From contig VXBA01001826.1 of the NCBI GenBank assembly GCA_013399895.1, positions 3,512,236-3,576,235 of the forward strand: a stretch of DNA of 64,000 nucleotides, in the 5' to 3' direction. Under the pieces are notes generated by a model that was not told where the DNA came from, did not search any database, and saw only the letters and a program-made list of their open reading frames with translations. Both the position numbers and the translations under genes were made by a program. Positions within the stretch are counted from its first letter, which is position 1, and the number at the start of each line of letters is the position of its first letter. Origin of the DNA: Serilophus lunatus. Taxonomy: Eukaryota; Chordata; Aves; Passeriformes; Eurylaimidae. Below, piece after piece: positions 43,706 through 56,050 of the stretch.

Positions 43706-46140
43706 AGGTTTTGAAGATGTCTCGAGTTGTTGCCTCTCTCTCTCTCTGGCAGTCCAGTTGGTCTTTAAAACTTGCCGAGTTCTTGATCTTGGTGGTGGCA
43801 TCTCCTCCAGTCTGACCAGATGTGTCACTGCTCTCTCCCTGCTGTTCTGGAGCGGCTGGACAAGACTTCTTGGTATTCCAGGGAGACTCTGCTGTCTCCA
43901 TCCCTTGCTGCCTGCTCTGTGGGAGGGAGAACCTGCACTGCTGTTCACTTGCCCTGGCTGTGTTTTGGGTGTTGGACAGGCTGGGGAGCCCTGTGCTCGT
44001 CCCCAACCTCCTGTTGTGTCCTGGCAGAGCCAAACCCAGCTGCTATCAGGTCATGCTGAGCCGGGGAGCCAGGGATGTTACACAGAACAAGGGATTTCCT
44101 TGAAACAAGAAGGTTTTATTCACTTTGTAGCTTTTTCATGGTTTTACAGCTGATGAGGTGAACCTGGCTTGCTGATATTCTGGTAATTCTGGTTTCACTG
44201 CACTGCTTGGATGTAGAGTAATAGAAAAATGGAGCTCTCTGATAAATAAGGCTTTTGTGGGGCAAGAATATTGACAATAAAGCTGGACCACACAGCTCAA
44301 AGGAAACCTTCTTGACCTCATGAAGTAGCCTTAATACTTCATTATTCTTGCAAAAAAAATTAGATTCCTCCCGTTCTTCCTCCTCTTCAGACTTGTCCAC
44401 AGGTTTCCTTGCGGGAAGTTAGACCAGGTATTTCAGGGAGTTGGACAGCTACATGTTTCTGGGCTGCTCCATGTGCCTCAGATTTGTGGGCTTCCCAGTT
44501 TTGTCCCCTCCCTGGGCTGGGAGAAGCTGGAGATGAAGGTGGGCACCCAGGCCTGGGCTGTGGGTTGGCTGTTCCATGGGGTTTGTGCAGCCCCTCTGCT
44601 TGTCCCTCTGGTGCTCCTTGGTCTCCACTGGGATGGGCTTATCCCACTCCATGTTGGACCAGCAGAGGCAATGGCACTCCCCAAGCCTTTGTTTCCCAGG
44701 ATTGTTTAATTCCTTGTTTTGGCTGCACTGGAAGTGTGTGAGTCCCTCTGCTCCAAAGCTATTGAAGCCTTTGGAATGCCTCTCACTGGGTTACTGGATC
44801 TTGGATACAAATCCAGCTATTTATGAAAAATTTAAGGATTGTCTGCCAAGGCAGTGCAGATTGGCCCCCAGTCCACGGGCAGGAATTCTGCATTCCCCCA
44901 GCATCCCTGCAAAAGGCAGGACAACCCCAACCCATGGGGTTTGACATGTGCTGTGTTCCCCAGGTACCTCCTCTTCCCTTGGGCACCTTGGATGTTTTCC
45001 ACAGGAAAGGGGGGCAATGCTCAGTGCCAGCAGCTTTGTGGTGAGCAGGGTCTCTGGAATGTGAAATTCAAGAATTAAATGCCTGCACATTCATAGACAC
45101 TTTTGTGTCCATCCACACCAGCTCTGCCCAGTGTCCCGTCTGCTCCTGCTTATGTGTAATGCTGAAAATCCAGAGCTATTACTGCATCTACAGTTAACCA
45201 AGGAAGAATAGTTGATTATTTTTCTTAATTTCACATTCACACACATCTTTAGGGAGGAGGGAGCTTAGTGAAGCTTCATCTCCCTGAGTGTCTTTGTCCT
45301 GTGGTTGATAATTATTTTTAAACTGCCCATCATGTTGTGAGGGGGGGTTGTTGCAGAGTTTTTTTGCAGTTGTCAAAATGTCAATTCTAATGAAAATCTC
45401 CACAGACAGGCTGTACCTGAGCGATTTAAGCCTTTAGGCTAAACAGGCTGCTGGGAGCATTTTCAGATGAGTCAGAAAGGTTTCTCTGTGTCTTTTTTTT
45501 TTGAATATATTTTTGTTTGGTTGGAATGTCTTCATCAAAATTGGTTGTTAAAGGTGTTCCCCCCCCCCTTATTAAAGGCTAAGCTGCCTGTCAGCTCATC
45601 ACAGAGCTGTTTGGAATTCAGCATCTTACACAGCAGACACATTTGGGAAAAAAGGAAGTTCCTGTGTAATAACAATAATTGAAAATTAATAGTAGATTAA
45701 ATTAATACATGATTAGAAAACACTAATGCTCCCTGTGAACAAAGGCTGATTCCTAGAGGAGCCTTGTGAACTGGAGAGGGAAAGTGTGTGATGCCTTCCC
45801 TGGGCCCTGTCTATTCCAGCCTGCAGATCATTAAAGCAATTATAATTTCACAGGGGTTTGATCTGGAATTGATTTCTTTGTGATAATTCAATTTAGAGGC
45901 TTGCTTCCTCAGGGGGAGAAAATGACAGAAGATGAAGTGTGTAATTCCTGAGCAGTGTCCACAGGCACGTCTGGAGGCTGGAACTCAGCCAGGGGGGGAC
46001 TGAGCTCAGGCATACTCTGCCTTGGAGGGCTGGGTGGAGTGTGGGACCTCTCAGTGCTTAACTGGGGGCTCATCAGTGTGGGAAGGGCTGGTGGGGGGGG
46101 CACAGGGGGTGTGTGTGGGGTTTGGGTCCCTGCATCCCTT
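43706..46140. other. noncoding sequence with simple repeats
   Basis: Contains a (CT)7 run at 43734-43747, ten T near 45491, ten C at 45559-45568 and a G-rich stretch at 46086-46130. AT-rich sequence occupies 45660-45730. No mobile element or exon is recognised. Confidence 0.5.
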
Positions 46141-46384
46141 AGCTGTGCCAGGGCAGGGTCAGGCTGGATCCCAGGGAAAGGTTCTTCCCCCAGAGGGTGG
46201 GTGGGCACTGAACAGGCTCCCCAGGGTTTGGGCACGGCCCCAAGGCTGCCAGAGCTCCAGGAGGGTTTGGACAACACTGAGGGACAGGGTGGGATTGTTG
46301 GGGTGTCTGTGCAGGGCCAGGGGTTGGACTGGGTGATCCTGATGGATCCCTCCCAACTCAGGATATTCTCTGATCCTGTGATCC
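46141..46384 (+). mobile_element. CR1 LINE 3' fragment, tail A, well preserved
   Basis: Sense copy beginning abruptly at 'agctgtgccagggcagggtc' and ending in tail A plus two decayed octamers at about 46364-46384. Apart from a few bases it repeats 41488-41725. Confidence 0.94.
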
Positions 46385-46587
46385 TTGCTGGGGAGTATCA
46401 CGAGAAACTTTGTCCATCTTTCCCATGGCCCATGGTGAAACCTTGGAAGGTAATTCCTGAGGGTGTTCTTCCATGTGAGCCAGTCTGGGTGTTTCCCAGC
46501 CTGTCAGCTGTTTTGGGCTCATCCTGACCAGGAGAAGTCAACATAACCCTGTGTCTAGCTGGTAAAAGCAGGACATTTGGCACTGGT
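46385..46587. other. noncoding spacer between opposed CR1 copies
   Basis: About 200 bases with no feature recognised. Confidence 0.5.
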
Positions 46588-46815
46588 GATCATGGAATCC
46601 CAGAATGGTTTGGGTTGGATGGGACTTTAAACACCATCCCATCCCACCCCCTGCCCTGGGCAGGGACACCTCCCACTGTCCCAGGAGGCTCCAGCCTGGC
46701 CTTGGACACTGGCAGGGATGGGGCAGCCACAGCTTCTCTGGGCACCCTGTGCCAGAGCCTGCCCACCCTCACAGGGAACAGTTCCTTCCCAATATCCCAT
46801 CTAACCCTGCCCTTT
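46588..46815 (-). mobile_element. CR1 LINE 3' fragment, tail B, antisense
   Basis: Good octamers ('gatcatggaatcccagaatg') and all blocks down to 'atatcccatctaaccctgcc'. It faces the sense tail A copy at 46141-46384 tail to tail. Confidence 0.93.
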
Positions 46816-47670
46816 GTCCCCCATCCCCTGGGGGATGCACGATGTGCTCTCCTGCTTCTTTACTCAGGAGCAGAACAATAAACTTGCTGCTGCCTGGTCG
46901 TGACGGGCTTGTGAAGGCTCTTTGTTGGTAGCCAGATTTTGGGTTGTGATATAATGAGCAGAGAGAGGTGAGGAGGAAGAAGGAAAACAAATCCATGGAG
47001 CAGAGTGAATCCCAGGCAGCAGGGAAAATTGGGACCTCATGAAAAATGCTGCCAAAGTTTGCCCAGCAGCTGCTGGGCTCCCCCCCTGCCCTCCCAGTCT
47101 GGCTGCATTAGTGGCTTGTGGGAAGTACCTCAGCTCCTGAAACTAATAGAGGCAGAGAGAGCCATTCCCCTGGGAGTTTGCTTTCTTCTTGGCCCAACAT
47201 AGCATTTAACTTTTATTTTTGTAGCTTTGTGCACAGCCCCCCTCCGTCTCCCTGATCTCCGAGGCTGTGTGTTTGGGAATCCTGGAGGAACAGCGGCTCA
47301 GGCTCAGGGTTTGTCCCTGTGTATCCAGTTCTGCTTGTGCAAGTTGTGACTTCAGTCACGGCTCGGTTCCAGGGCTTTAAAAGGGAGAATAAATTGAACC
47401 TGTTCAGAAGGGAAAGAAATAAGGACTTTTAGCTTTAATTGCGTTCATTAGGCCTGGTGGTGAGAATAAGGGAATGTCAGGGAAAGATGAATAAAATCCA
47501 ACCCATTTTTTCACTCCAAGGTAGGCAGGAGGGTTCATGGTTGCTTACATAACACTTCTCAGGAGTGAGTGCTTATTCAGTGACTGCATTTATTTTGCTC
47601 TATCTTGTCTTTGTGTTTAGTGAGCAGGGAAAAACCCATCCAGCCCTGCAGGAGTTGTACCTTGGAGTTA
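46816..47670. other. noncoding sequence
   Basis: About 850 bases, nothing recognised. A short moderately CpG-containing patch at 47230-47380 is too small to call an island. Confidence 0.5.
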
Positions 47671-47795
47671 GAGAATCCCAATCTTCTTGGTTGGAAGGGA
47701 CCTTAAAGACCATCTTGTTCCACATGGGCAGGGACACCTTCCACTATCCCAGGTTGCTCCAAGCCCTGTCCAGCCTGGCCCTGGGCACTTGCAGG
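47671..47795 (-). mobile_element. CR1 LINE 3' fragment, tail B, antisense
   Basis: 'agaatcccaatcttcttggt' starts the copy; it ends in 'ctgggcacttgcaggg' in mid-UTR. Confidence 0.9.
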
Positions 47796-47999
47796 GTTCT
47801 TGTGTGACTTTGAGAGACACCATCCCAGGGAGGTCCCATGTGCTGGGTGCTGTTCCAAGGAGGGCACAAGATGTGTCCAGTCTTGGGGTGATGTGGGAAG
47901 CCCTGGGAGGGGATGTGAAGCATCCAAGGCCTGTGATGAGGGGTTATCCCTATTCCAAGCTGCCAACTGGATTGAAGTGATGTGACACCTCCTGGGGGT
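47796..47999. other. noncoding spacer
   Basis: About 200 bases between two CR1 copies; nothing recognised. Confidence 0.5.
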
Positions 48000-48300
48000 T
48001 CTCTGCAGCTCCCTGACAGGATCCAGGTGGGGTCAGACTCTTCTTCCAAGGAAGAAGCAATGTGTCAAGAGCCTCAAGTTGCACTAGGGGAGGTTTAAAT
48101 TGGATATTAGGGCAGATATTTTCACTGAAAGGGTGGTCAGGCACTGGCACAGCTGCCCAGGGCAGGGGTGGGGTCCCCATCCCTGGAGGGATTTGAAAGC
48201 CCTGTGGATGTGGCACTTGGGGACATGGGTTAGTGGTGGCCTTGGCAGTGCTGGGGGAATGGTCTTAGAGGTCTTTTCCAACCTAAATCATTCTGTGACC
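48000..48300 (+). mobile_element. CR1 LINE 3' fragment, tail C
   Basis: Sense copy from 'tctctgcagctccctgacag' through 'gggaggtttaaattggatat' to a complete tail C end and the octamer at about 48289-48297. Confidence 0.92.
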
Positions 48301-49028
48301 CTGTGGCTGTGACACCTCCTTGTCATGACCCAGCAATGGGGCTTGTGGGTCTCAGTCATTACAAACCAAACTGGCTGGACCTGCAGAGAGGAATTTGGAG
48401 GCTGAATGTCCTCTAGTGTGGAGATGGACCTTTGTTCTGATCTCTGCTGGATCCCTTTGAAGGCATCTCCTTCCCCTTCACCCCACACAGGACAGAGCAG
48501 TGTCCTGAGCTGCTGCTGGAAGGTGTGATGAGCAGCCCCCCACTGGTGTCTGTGGAAGGATCCTGGAACTGGGAAATTGTCTGGAAGAGATTCTAATGCT
48601 TCAGTATCTGACACTTTGACAGGAACATCTGACAGACTGAAAGGAGTACTCACAGAATAAAAACAAATGTGGAGAATTTAGTGGTTTCCACTTCAGTGAG
48701 AGGTTTTGCAGCACCATTCATGGGAATGTCAATAAAATGACACATAAAAATGGGGGTTATTTTTTGTGCTTATTTTGACACTTTGAAATACTGGTTAAAA
48801 AAAAAATCAGACCTTTTTTCTTTCACATTTTCAATTTGAAAAAAAAAAATAACCCTCTAATAGTACATTTTCCTTCAGGAAAATGGAAAGTTTTGTTGAG
48901 GATTCTTTCATTTTTCTAAAAGCCCAGTTGCTGAGGTTGCTGCAGTGACTTGTGCTTCCTCTGACCTGCATCATTTACTGCAGCTGCTTCACTCTCCAGT
49001 GAAAAAGGACAGAGCAGGACTATTCCTT
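48301..49028. other. noncoding sequence, AT-rich right half
   Basis: From about 48650 the sequence becomes AT-rich, with A runs at 48798-48806 and 48839-48849 facing a T-rich run between them. No exon or element is recognised. Confidence 0.5.
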
Positions 49029-49141
49029 CATAGAATCATGGAATGGTTTGGGTTGGGAAGGAACTTAAACCTCGTCTCATTCCACCCCAGGGACACCTTC
49101 CAGTGGGCCAGGTTGCTCCAAGCCCTGTCCAGCCTGGCCTT
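49029..49141 (-). mobile_element. CR1 LINE 3' fragment, tail B, antisense
   Basis: Intact octamer end ('catagaatcatggaatggtt'), a deletion of about 18 bases in the 'ctgccatgggcaggg' region compared with other copies, and an end at 'ccagcctggcct'. Confidence 0.9.
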
Positions 49142-50657
49142 TCTGTCTGCAGATTGAATGTGGCCAGAAAAGGAATTTTGGTCAACTCCAGGTCCTGTCC
49201 TGAGGAAGTCCCACCTGGAGCAGGTGGGATGGAAAAAGGTGAGGAGTGGACAATTTTATCAACAAGCAGAGGAGACACAGAGGACATTCCTGGCTGGAGG
49301 AGCTCCTGAGTGCTGCACACACAAGGCTGGGCTCTCCTCCTTGGCCATTTGCTGCTGAGCACGTTGGCACCCACAGAAAGGATGAAAATGCATCCCAGAG
49401 GTCGTGGAGTCACAGCTGCTCTGGGACAGCTCATTCTTTACCTGGCACCAAGATGAATTTGTGTGATAACGAGCTCCAATATATAAGAAAAATCTTGCTT
49501 GAAGCATCTGGGTCAAGTTGAGCTAATTGGCTCTACCCTCATAAATTCAAGATTCCAATTAATTCAGTATATTGAGGAAGCTGTGGGAGGGCTGGGCTTT
49601 GCTGTCCTCCAGGGCACAGCCCAGCACTGGATTGTGGAAAAGCAGCTGGATGCTGGGCAAGGACTTTGGAACCAAAGTGAGTGACGGCTGTATACCTAGA
49701 GCTGCCTGAGGAGTCACTGCATCAAACCTGCTCTTGCAGGAAAGACAAAATGTTAGTGACTATCTCAAATATAAAATCTGAGAGGCTGTTGTCTCCAAGC
49801 CTGGAATCTTGGAGCTCTCAGCAGATTCAGATTCAGACTGGACCCTCCCCAGTTTGGGAATGGGATAAGCACAGTGCTGTCTTGAGCTATTCCAGATTTT
49901 TCACTCTGGAAAGTAGCTGAGAAAAGAAACCATCGTTGCTTCGGGGTTCTGATTCTTCAGACGGATTCACATTTGGAAGGGCCAGTGCTTGCAAGTGGAG
50001 TCCTCAGACTCCTCATGGAATTTCAGGAGCAGTCCCAGTGTGGAGGCACCACAGTTTCCCTCAGGTACTGCAGGTGACTCTCACCTGAGCCATGTGCTCA
50101 GAGATTTCTTTCAGTGCCTCCTTCAAGCCTCCAAACCCTTTCCTCTGGTGCCTCACCCTCCATCCAGAACAGGGAGTAACTTGTAGGAACATGTCCTTTG
50201 CTTCTTCCCTTATGTGTGGATTTGAGGTGTAGGTCTGGGGTGGATGGAAACAAAGATATTGCGCTGCTGGAGGCAGGATTTGAGTTGGATCCTTTCACCA
50301 TTGGGTAAAAAGGGGAGGTCACTTGTTTCTGGAGAGATTCCTGGGTTGATGCCCCTCTCCAGCATCCTGGGCAAGGGGGTGTGATGCTTCTTGCTCTCAC
50401 CCCTTGATAAGGTACAGTGTGGTTCCATTTCAGGGATCTGAAGTGCTGAGCTGCTTTTAAAACTGTTTAAAGATGAGGAGAGTTGAGAGGTTGTAGGTTT
50501 AGGAGCTGAATCCTGCCTGGGTGGGTGTGAGGCACCTGAGTTTGGAGGAGATTAAAGGCAGCAGGACCTCACAGGGTCACTCACTGCTTGCCACGGGAGA
50601 GGAAGAAGGAGGTACAGCTGTGGATTTGGGAGCTGGAATCTCAGCCTGTAGTTTTAT
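49142..50657. other. noncoding sequence
   Basis: About 1.5 kb; see the exon-like segment at 49568. Nothing else recognised. Confidence 0.5.
49568..49676 (+). other. exon-like segment, 109 bp
   Basis: Preceded by a moderately T-rich acceptor ending in TTCAG (49567) and followed by AAA|GTGAGTG (GT at 49677). One frame is open and reads GGLGFAVLQGTAQHWIVEKQ in its middle. I do not recognise the protein and the acceptor is weak, so this may well be chance. Confidence 0.15.
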
Positions 50658-50957
50658 AATCATAGAATGTGATCACTTTAAAGGGACCTGTCAGGGTCAT
50701 CAAATCGAAATCCTGCACAGGACACCCCAACAATCCCACCCTGAGTGTTGTCCAAACACTTCTTGAACTCAGGCAGGCTTGGTGCTGTGCCCAGTGCCCT
50801 GGGGAGCCTGTTCAGTGCCCAACTACCCCTGGGTGAAAAACATTTCCATGAGATCCAACCTGACCCTCCCCTGACTCAGCTCCAGCCCTTCCCTGGATCC
50901 TGTCCCTGCTCAGAGTGGAGAGATTGGAGCTGCCCCTCCACTGTCCCTCAGGAGGGT
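50658..50957 (-). mobile_element. CR1 LINE 3' fragment, tail A, antisense
   Basis: Starts at 'ataatcatagaatgtgatca'. Contains 'ggacaccccaacaatcccac' and extends to the 'ccctcaggagg' block of the coding end. More diverged than the copies at 41358 and 46141. Confidence 0.9.
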
Positions 50958-52808
50958 GTTGAAGAAGAATGAGGGGAAAGGAAGGTCTTTAGGCTTCCCC
51001 TCTGCACTCAGAGCTGCCCTCTTGGACCAGTCTGGGTCCCTGGGACAAAACCTCACAGTTCCCTGTGCCCTTGGGAAGTGCTTAGTTTTGGGGGCTGCTT
51101 AGAAAAGCATTGTCCTGATGTGCTGCTCTGCTCCTGCCACCCCCTGAATGCTCAGCTCCCCCATCCCCACCTTCCTGCCAGGCTCCTCTGCCCCCCAAAC
51201 CTTCTGTTCCTCTTGCTTTACAGTTGGCATCTCCACTTGCAGCCAGGGAGGTGGCACAGCCAGCGCCAGAGATCTCTGACTTAGCCCACGGGCACCAGCT
51301 CTGTGGTTCAGCGTCACCTGAGGGCTGTGTTCAGTGACCAGCCTGAGCCTCACTGAAGCCTTTTCCTGGTCTCCCAGAGGACCTACAGGCTCCTGGTGTC
51401 AGGGAATTGCTCCTCTGCACAATTTGATTTCTGGCCTGGTGGAAAAATCCTCCTTGGAGAGTGCAGAGCTCCTCCAAGGCTGGAGTGGGAATGGTGCAGT
51501 TGTGTCTGGCACTGCCACAGCCCTTCTGCATCACTGAGGACACAGGACTGGCACAGGAATTCCCAGGAACCCTCTGCTCTGCTGCAGATTTTAGGGAGAC
51601 ATTGCAGCCACAGGTGGGTGAAAGGAAAGTTTAGAACTGGATGATCTTTGGGGTCCAGGGTAAATTTAGCAACATTTTCCCATGAGAGAGGTGAGGTGAG
51701 AAGCATCTTTCCTATGAATGGGAGGAAATAAGGACTATTTTGAGGTGTTGGGAAGCTGGTGGGAGGTGGAGTTGAGAAGCCAGTGCCAGTGGGAAGCCTT
51801 TGCCTGCTCTTTCCTGCTTCTGGGAGCCCTGGGCTCCAGGACTGGCTGCAGATGTTTGTCCAGGCCCAGCAGTGCTCCCCAGTTGCTCCTCTTTGCTCTG
51901 ACACTGGTTAATGTGTGGAGCAGCCCAGCACAAAGGAATGGCTGATGCATTTGGACTTTTGTCCAGTTTTGTGCTGGCACCATTATTTATAAAGACTAGA
52001 AGTTACTTTGTGGAATGAGAGAGAAAAATCTTGCAGGCCCACATGGCAAGGCTGGAGAGTGATGCCAAAGAACTGCCACATTTGGAATTGCATGACTTGA
52101 ATGTGGCCAGTAAATGGCATTTAAACCAGAAAACAGGGAAAGAGTGCTATGGATTTTAATATTTTCATTGTCCCACTGTTTCATCTTTAAACTAAATGAA
52201 ATATATACCCCCATAGAAACATTGTAGGTGTTGGATATGATTTTGTTTGTTTGTTGGAGTAGGGAATAGCTGTATGTCCATGATTGCTATCCCTCCTGCC
52301 CATACACCCCAGGAAAGAAGCCAGTCTTGTGCTGCAGGGTTGGGTTTGTGCAGAAGGGACTTTGTGCCCAGTGAACAGATGGGCTGAGAAACTTGGCTGG
52401 GCTTAATGTCTCCTGGAAAGTTGTTCTTGTTGAAAGATGATGTTGGTTTTTCCAAGAAGAGAGGCCACACAGACAGCAGGACACCAGGTGGGTGAGGGGT
52501 GGGGGCAGCTCTGTGATTCTGGGGGAGGTTCTGCACAGCTGTTGGAGGGGATGTGACTTTCCCAGTCCAGATGTGCCTCTGCAGGTGAAGACTCACATCT
52601 GTCAGCTGGCAGAGGGGTCGAGGCTCCCTCCAAATGAGAGGCAGAACATGAAGGGAAGGTTGTATTTAACAGACCCTGTTGAGCAGCCAGGCTTTCAGTG
52701 GAGCCCAAGTGTGTGACTGACCTGTGTCTCACCTGCGTCTCCATGAATTCCAGGGGATCACCTGCATTCCCCAGCTGTTTTTGCTTAGCCAGGCCTAACA
52801 GCAGAAGA
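50958..52808. other. noncoding sequence, nothing recognised
   Basis: GC-rich left part (51060-51640) with several open frames on both strands, and an AT-rich patch at 52130-52255. No repeat or exon is supported. Confidence 0.5.
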
Positions 52809-53267
52809 GAATCACAGAATGCCAGAATGGGATCTTAGAGCATCTCATTGCACCCCTCTGCCCCGGGCAGGGACACCTCCCACTATCCCAAGTTGCTCCA
52901 ACCTGGCCCTGGACACTTCCAGGGATGGGGCAGCCACAGCTTCTCTGGGCACCCTGTGCCAGGGCCTCACTGTCCTCACAGGGAACAATTCCTGCCCAAG
53001 ATCCCATCTCTCCATGCCTTCTGGCAGTGGGAAGTCATTCCTTATGTCCTGTCCCTCCATCCCTTGTCCCAGGTTCCTTTCAGCTCTCCTGGAGCCCCTT
53101 TAGGCCCTGGAGGGGGCTCTAAGGTCTCCCTGGAACTTTCTCCAGGTGAACACCCCCAGCTCTCCCAGCCTGGCTCCAGGGCAGAGGAGCTCCAGCCCTT
53201 GGAACATCTCCATGGGTTCCTCTGGACCCGCTCCAGCAGTTCCACATCCTTCCTGTGCTGGGGACAG
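52809..53267 (-). mobile_element. CR1 LINE 3' fragment, tail B, antisense, long
   Basis: About 460 bases from 'gaatcacagaatgccagaat' into the C-terminal part of ORF2. It ends on the right at 'gtgctggggac', within a few bases of the point where the copy at 33770-34236 also ends. Confidence 0.93.
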
Positions 53268-53857
53268 CAGGGGGATGGAAGGAAAGCCTCCTCTCTGTAG
53301 ACAGAGGGAGGAATCCCAGGTTGCTATTCCTGCCTTTACCATTTTTAAACAAGACCTTTACCATTTTTTAACCAGCACGGATCTGCTTGGCTGCAAGAAT
53401 CAGAAGTACTCTTCCAAACTGTTTCCCTCTGTCCTCAAGCCGGTGGGAATGAGAAGTCAATTTAGGACAAACTGGGCTAAATCAATCCAGGGAGGAAGCT
53501 CTTTGAAATCAGGGAAATACTTGTATCTCCTCCACTGTCCTCCTGGACAGAGCTGGTCAGGAAGGTGTGATGTGGTGATTTGTGGGGTAGGTCAGTGTGT
53601 GCTGAGCCCTGTTTGGAGGATCCCACAAATCCCACTGGTGTTGGGGGAGGGAAGGCACTTCCTGCTGCTCTTGGAGGGTGGGCACAGTCCTCAGAGCTAG
53701 AGATGGGCAGGATTTCTCTCTTGGTTCAGGACTCCCCAGGAAGGTGGATGTGACTGAAGCCTGAGAGTCTCAGCAGTGCTGCAGGGGCACTTCCAGAGGG
53801 GATTTTGGCTGGCAGCATCCATTTCCAGAGCCAGCCCTGTAAGGTGCCTTTCTCCTG

Positions 53858-53898
53858 TAATTACCCTGGGAGTAATTACCTTCTGTAAGCTAATTACC
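53858..53898. promoter_or_regulatory. three TAATTACC sites in 41 bp
   Basis: TAATTACC occurs at 53858-53865, 53873-53880 and 53891-53898, all in the same orientation and spaced 15 and 18 bases. TAATTA is the core recognised by many homeodomain proteins. The flanking sequence is not repetitive, so the cluster is not simply a tandem repeat, although the first two sites share some flank. A role as an enhancer is inference. Confidence 0.35.
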
Positions 53899-56027
53899 AC
53901 CATGTTAGACCTCCCAATCTTGCTGGGACCACCTGGACACCCCCTCAGCATCCTTTTCATCCCCTGAAGACAAGGCAGAGGCGGGCAGTCAGTCTCCTCT
54001 GGAGGAGGGAATTGTGTCAGAACCCCATGGAGCTGATCTTCCGTATGTGCTGGATGCAGAAACAGAACCCAGCAGGTGGTGACACATTCCTGTTAATCCA
54101 CAGCCCCTCCATCTCTGTGAGGACACAGCAAGACTAGCCCTGCAGGGGTGGCAGAGGGGCTGCCTCTCCCTTCCCACTCCCAGATGATGTTTCCAGGATC
54201 CAAGCCCTCATCCATGTGAAGTACCACAGTGAACAGGGATTCCTGCAAAGCAGAGGTGCCCCAAGTGGGGGTTCAGGGGTAATTGGGGTGCTGGCAGAGC
54301 AAGGAGGAAGGTGCTGGGGCTGTTGTCTTGCCTGGGGTGGCATTGGACAGAGCTCAGGACCTGAGATGATCCTTTCCAAGTGGTGGTAGATACTTGGTAC
54401 AGGAGAGAAGCTCATGTTGGGGTTCTTCCTAAGGGGGAGCCTCTCCCAAACTTTTGAAGTGTGCTCAGACTGTCCCCTCTGTGCACCCACTTGCCTTCTG
54501 GGTCTTGGCAAGGAGAGGCCACGTGTGTCTAGCAGGAAAATGAGCCAGGAAAGCCCAGCCAAGAGCAGCTCCAGCTGCTGACCCCGACTGAACTGTCAGG
54601 TCCCCTTGCACAGCCCCCCTTCCCTGGGGAGAGGGGTTTCCTTGGGACCATCCGGGTGCAGAGCTGGGTTTGGAGCTCTGGAGTCTCTCTGGTGCCCTGG
54701 AGGATTCACAGCAGGTCCCTGAATCCTGACCATCTGCACTATCTCACACGTAGCTGAAGGGCTCGGGAAGCAGCTCATGGTTTGGATTTTGTGAAAGTTT
54801 GGAGTTGCAGAAGCCAAGGGAGGAGGGGCTGCAGAAATTCCTCCAGCAGGGCTCGTGTTACACAGAGCACTCGTGGTGTGTTGGAAGAAGGGATGAGGTT
54901 TCCTTTGGAGGTCTGTCATTCCCACCTGCTGTCAGCAGAAGGATGTTCAGGAGGCAGGGCATGTTTTGCCCCTCAGCAGAGCCATCCACACTTAGCTCCA
55001 AGCTGGTCCAATTCCCTCTGCTGCAGCCTGGGCACTGCCCTCATCCCATGGCCAAGGGGAGAGTCCTGCCATCCCAACACAGTTTTCCTGAGCTCTGTAA
55101 TGGAGCAGTTCAGACAGGAGGGGCCCTTTGGAAGTTCTTCATCCAGTCTCTGAGTGGAGAAATTGAAGAACATGTTTTAGGACTGGGGAAAGATCTGGGA
55201 ATGGTGTGGATTGGTCGTCCTGGCTGTTTGAATTAGCAGGAAATGTGCTTGACCCCTGGGATTCCTCCTCTTCAGGTTTCTCTATCCAAATGGTATTTTT
55301 TCAAGGATTTCTTCCCAAAGCTTCCCTCTGATCTCTTCTCCCCTTTTGATCCTTTAGGGAGCAGTAACCCTCCCAGACATCCCTTCAGGCATCCAGTGCA
55401 TGTCCAAAGCTCTGAGGCTCCTCAGGGCCCTCAGTTTGCTCATCCCCTTTGGGTGGTGTTCAGCAGCTCCAGAATCCGGATCCTGTGGTTGGGAAGAAAA
55501 CCAAGGACAAATCTGGGAGAGATGGAGACCCCTGGGAGCAGGGAGCATCCCCCAGCAGATGTGGGAATGGCCAGGGTCAGTTTGTTTCCATCACAGCAAC
55601 AACAACAACAAAATAATCAAAAAATGGAGGAAACAAAATAATTCCTGAGTGCACTTAAACCACAAATAAAAGGATTCTCGAAAGGGGAGACCTTTTCTGG
55701 TGGCCCTGTGGCCATGACATTCCATGCCCTGGGAGCTGTGCTGGGAACCTTCATGTCCCACAGGGTGTAAGAACTTGTCCTCTCCTAATCACCACCCAAT
55801 TAGCACCTCCAGGTAAATCAGACCTTACTCATCGTTGTAAGGGAAGAAGAGATCCTGAATGAGATTTTTTTTTATAACATTTTTTCATCAATTTTAAAAT
55901 GTTTGGTAAAATACTGATATGCCAGGAAAAGTGTTGAACAGAAAAAAATGTTCCACTTCAAAGGCCATTTTGAAAATTCGATTTCTTTGGTTTAAATTTC
56001 AGCCTGTGATGAAGGATTTTTTTTTTT

Positions 56028-56050
56028 AAAAGCCATACTTTATGGCTTTT
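56028..56050. other. perfect 10-bp hairpin beside poly-T
   Basis: AAAAGCCATA (56028-56037), loop CTT, then TATGGCTTTT (56041-56050). A run of 11 T ends directly at 56027. The stem is perfect. No RNA family is recognised. Confidence 0.7.
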
